From Thermoplasmata archaeon (lineage in GTDB: Bacteria > Actinomycetota > Acidimicrobiia > Acidimicrobiales > Acidimicrobiaceae), in NCBI GenBank assembly GCA_021836665.1, contig JAKBHQ010000138.1:1-6926 (forward strand): a DNA stretch of 6,926 nt, read 5' to 3'. A model generated the notes under the pieces. The model did no database searches, was not told the origin of the DNA, and saw only the letters and a list, made by a program, of their open reading frames with translations. Shown piece after piece: positions 5,681-6,926 of this stretch (positions are counted from its first letter, which is position 1; every line of letters begins with the position of its first letter). Made by a program: the position numbers and the translations under genes.

Positions 5681-6926
5681 TCATTCGACGGTGACGGTCT
5701 TGGCGAGATTCCTCGGCCTATCGACGTCAAAACCTCTATACCTAGCGAGGTGATACGCGAGAATCTGTAGAGGAATCGTGTCGAGCACCGGACTAAGGAG
5801 TGGATGGGTTTCGGGGACGACAAAAGCGGCATCGCCTTCGGCGATTGTCTCATTGTCGCCTTCGCTGGCCACCAACAAGACCTTGGCACCCCTCGCCTTT
5901 ACCTCTTGCAGATTCGCCATCACCTTCTCCCACAACCTACCTCTGGTTGCAATGGCCACCACGACCGATGAGGCATCTAACATCGCTATTGGGCCGTGCT
6001 TCAGCTCCCCGGCAGGGAAACCCTCCGCAGGCAAATAGCTGAGCTCCTTGAGCTTCAGGGCCCCTTCTAGTGCAACGGGAAAACCGACATTGCGGCCTAT
6101 GAAGTAGAACCGTTCGAAATTCTCCACCTTGGAGGCGACTCCGACCATCTCGGCGAATCTGTTGGTAAGTTGTCCAACCTTCTCCGCAAGCTCCTCCAGG
6201 GCACTAGCCAGCGAGCGAAGCTCAGCGGTGGTCGAAGTTCCCTTCAGTTTTGCAAAGTAGATCGCAAAGAGCTCAAGAGCGACTATTTGTGCCAAGTAGG
6301 TCTTCGTCGATGCCACACACACCTCGGGCCCTGCGTGAGTATAGATAACAGAATCCGCCATCCTCGCCATCGAAGAATCCACGACGTTGGATACTACGAG
6401 GCTCACCGCCCCGGAACTAGACGCTTCGGCGAGGGCCGCAATAGTGTCCAAAGTCTCACCAGATTGACTCACCGCAATCACCAAGGTCTGTTCGTCTAAT
6501 CTGGGCTCGCGATATCGAAACTCGCTCGCAACGTCGAGTTCTACGGGTATTTTGCATAAGCTCTCGATCGCGTACCTCGCCGCCATACAGGCATGGTAGC
6601 TAGTTCCACAGCCGATCATAAATATCTTGTTGACCCTCTGGAGCTTTTCTACCTCAACCCGGAGTTCGTCAAGCTGGATACCCGAGGTGTCCCAGTGCTG
6701 GAGCCTCCCTGCGAGGGTGTCCCTTATCGCCTGGGGTTGCTCCATAATCTCTTTGGACATGAAGTCGTCATAGCCATCCCTCGCCGCCCTAGTCAAGTCC
6801 CAGGTGACGACGAACTCTCTAGGTTCAACCTCAGTATGGTCCAACTTGAACGCCCTGACTTCACCGAGCTCTACGCTCGCGACGACTGCGTCGTCGATCT
6901 GGTAGTAGTGTTTTGCCCGGCCAAGT
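5681..6926 (-). CDS. glmS: Glutamine-fructose-6-phosphate aminotransferase, isomerase part (5' end outside window)
   Basis: GlmS makes glucosamine-6-phosphate from fructose-6-phosphate and glutamine, the first step towards UDP-GlcNAc for peptidoglycan. 414 residues to the stop are visible of the usual 600-620; the N-terminal glutaminase nucleophile domain is outside. Numbering from the window edge: the end of the glutaminase domain, then the linker WDL...FMSKEIMEQP, SIS domain 1 with GCGTSYHA (105-112), SQSGET (153-158) and VASTKT (204-209), and SIS domain 2 with EGALKLKE ending in E294, ELKHGP with H310, and the C-terminal NLAKTVTVE with K409. Their spacing (16 and 99) equals that of E488, H504 and K603 in the E. 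coli enzyme, so the isomerase site is intact. The frame stays open to the right edge; the TTG at 6844 is internal. Whether a glmS ribozyme or other leader control exists cannot be seen here. Confidence 0.97.
   Translation of the reverse strand, partial: LGRAKHYYQIDDAVVASVELGEVRAFKLDHTEVEPREFVVTWDLTRAARDGYDDFMSKEIMEQPQAIRDTLAGRLQHWDTSGIQLDELRVEVEKLQRVNKIFMIGCGTSYHACMAARYAIESLCKIPVELDVASEFRYREPRLDEQTLVIAVSQSGETLDTIAALAEASSSGAVSLVVSNVVDSSMARMADSVIYTHAGPEVCVASTKTYLAQIVALELFAIYFAKLKGTSTTAELRSLASALEELAEKVGQLTNRFAEMVGVASKVENFERFYFIGRNVGFPVALEGALKLKELSYLPAEGFPAGELKHGPIAMLDASSVVVAIATRGRLWEKVMANLQEVKARGAKVLLVASEGDNETIAEGDAAFVVPETHPLLSPVLDTIPLQILAYHLARYRGFDVDRPRNLAKTVTVE

Noticed and set aside
5593..5889. 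Minus-strand frame of 98 codons overlapping the glmS 3' end
   Set aside because: It is out of frame with the intact GlmS C-terminus, whose catalytic spacing is exactly conserved, and it shows no domain.
6842..6844. TTG at 6844 as a possible start of a short glmS-like gene
   Set aside because: The frame continues to the window edge with GlmS-like residues, so this codon is internal to a gene cut by the window.
1..6926. Search for CRISPR arrays, tRNA or rRNA genes, insertion sequences and toxin-antitoxin pairs
   Set aside because: No regularly spaced repeats, transposase motifs or structured RNA genes were recognised; the window is almost fully coding on one strand.

Overview
Every gene in this window lies on the minus strand, and together they look like a bacterial housekeeping cluster. 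In transcription order (right to left): the C-terminal two thirds of glmS (cut by the right edge), a HAD-superfamily hydrolase, a LysR-type regulator, acpS, a fused NAD(P)HX epimerase/dehydratase (nnr), alr, and a family 4-type Fe-S uracil-DNA glycosylase (cut by the left edge). The glmS, acpS, nnr, alr neighbourhood is typical of Gram-positive lineages, especially Actinomycetota. Moderate GC (roughly 55% in the core genes by hand counts), frequent GTG/TTG starts and GGAGG-type ribosome binding sites fit a moderate-GC actinobacterium, perhaps of the Acidimicrobiia. That placement is inference and was not tested.

Layout: 5681-6926 glmS. 5575-5680 holds two adjacent perfect inverted repeats. 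4846-5574 HAD hydrolase. 4683-4845 is an AT-rich spacer with a good candidate promoter for the LysR gene. 3789-4682 LysR regulator. 3717-3788 holds a small hairpin and a possible leaderless start for acpS. 3318-3719 acpS. 1790-3253 nnr. 538-1707 alr. 1-541 uracil-DNA glycosylase, which begins at a TTG overlapping the alr stop codon by 4 bases. No gene-free stretch is longer than about 165 bases.

How the genes relate: GlmS (glucosamine-6-phosphate) and Alr (D-alanine) both feed peptidoglycan synthesis. AcpS activates acyl carrier protein for fatty-acid synthesis, and Nnr repairs hydrated NAD(P)H. The glycosylase removes uracil from DNA and is probably co-translated with alr. The HAD and LysR pair has no obvious link to these jobs and looks inserted between glmS and acpS: it is somewhat AT-richer (HAD gene about 50% GC, with a stretch near 42%) and is flanked by palindromes.

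I found no clear undescribed system. The points most worth checking are the interposed HAD/LysR pair, the paired palindromes before the HAD gene, the histidine where alanine racemases usually carry a carbamylated lysine, an A9 slippery tract in nnr that would truncate the protein after its epimerase part, and start-site reassignments for lysR and acpS.
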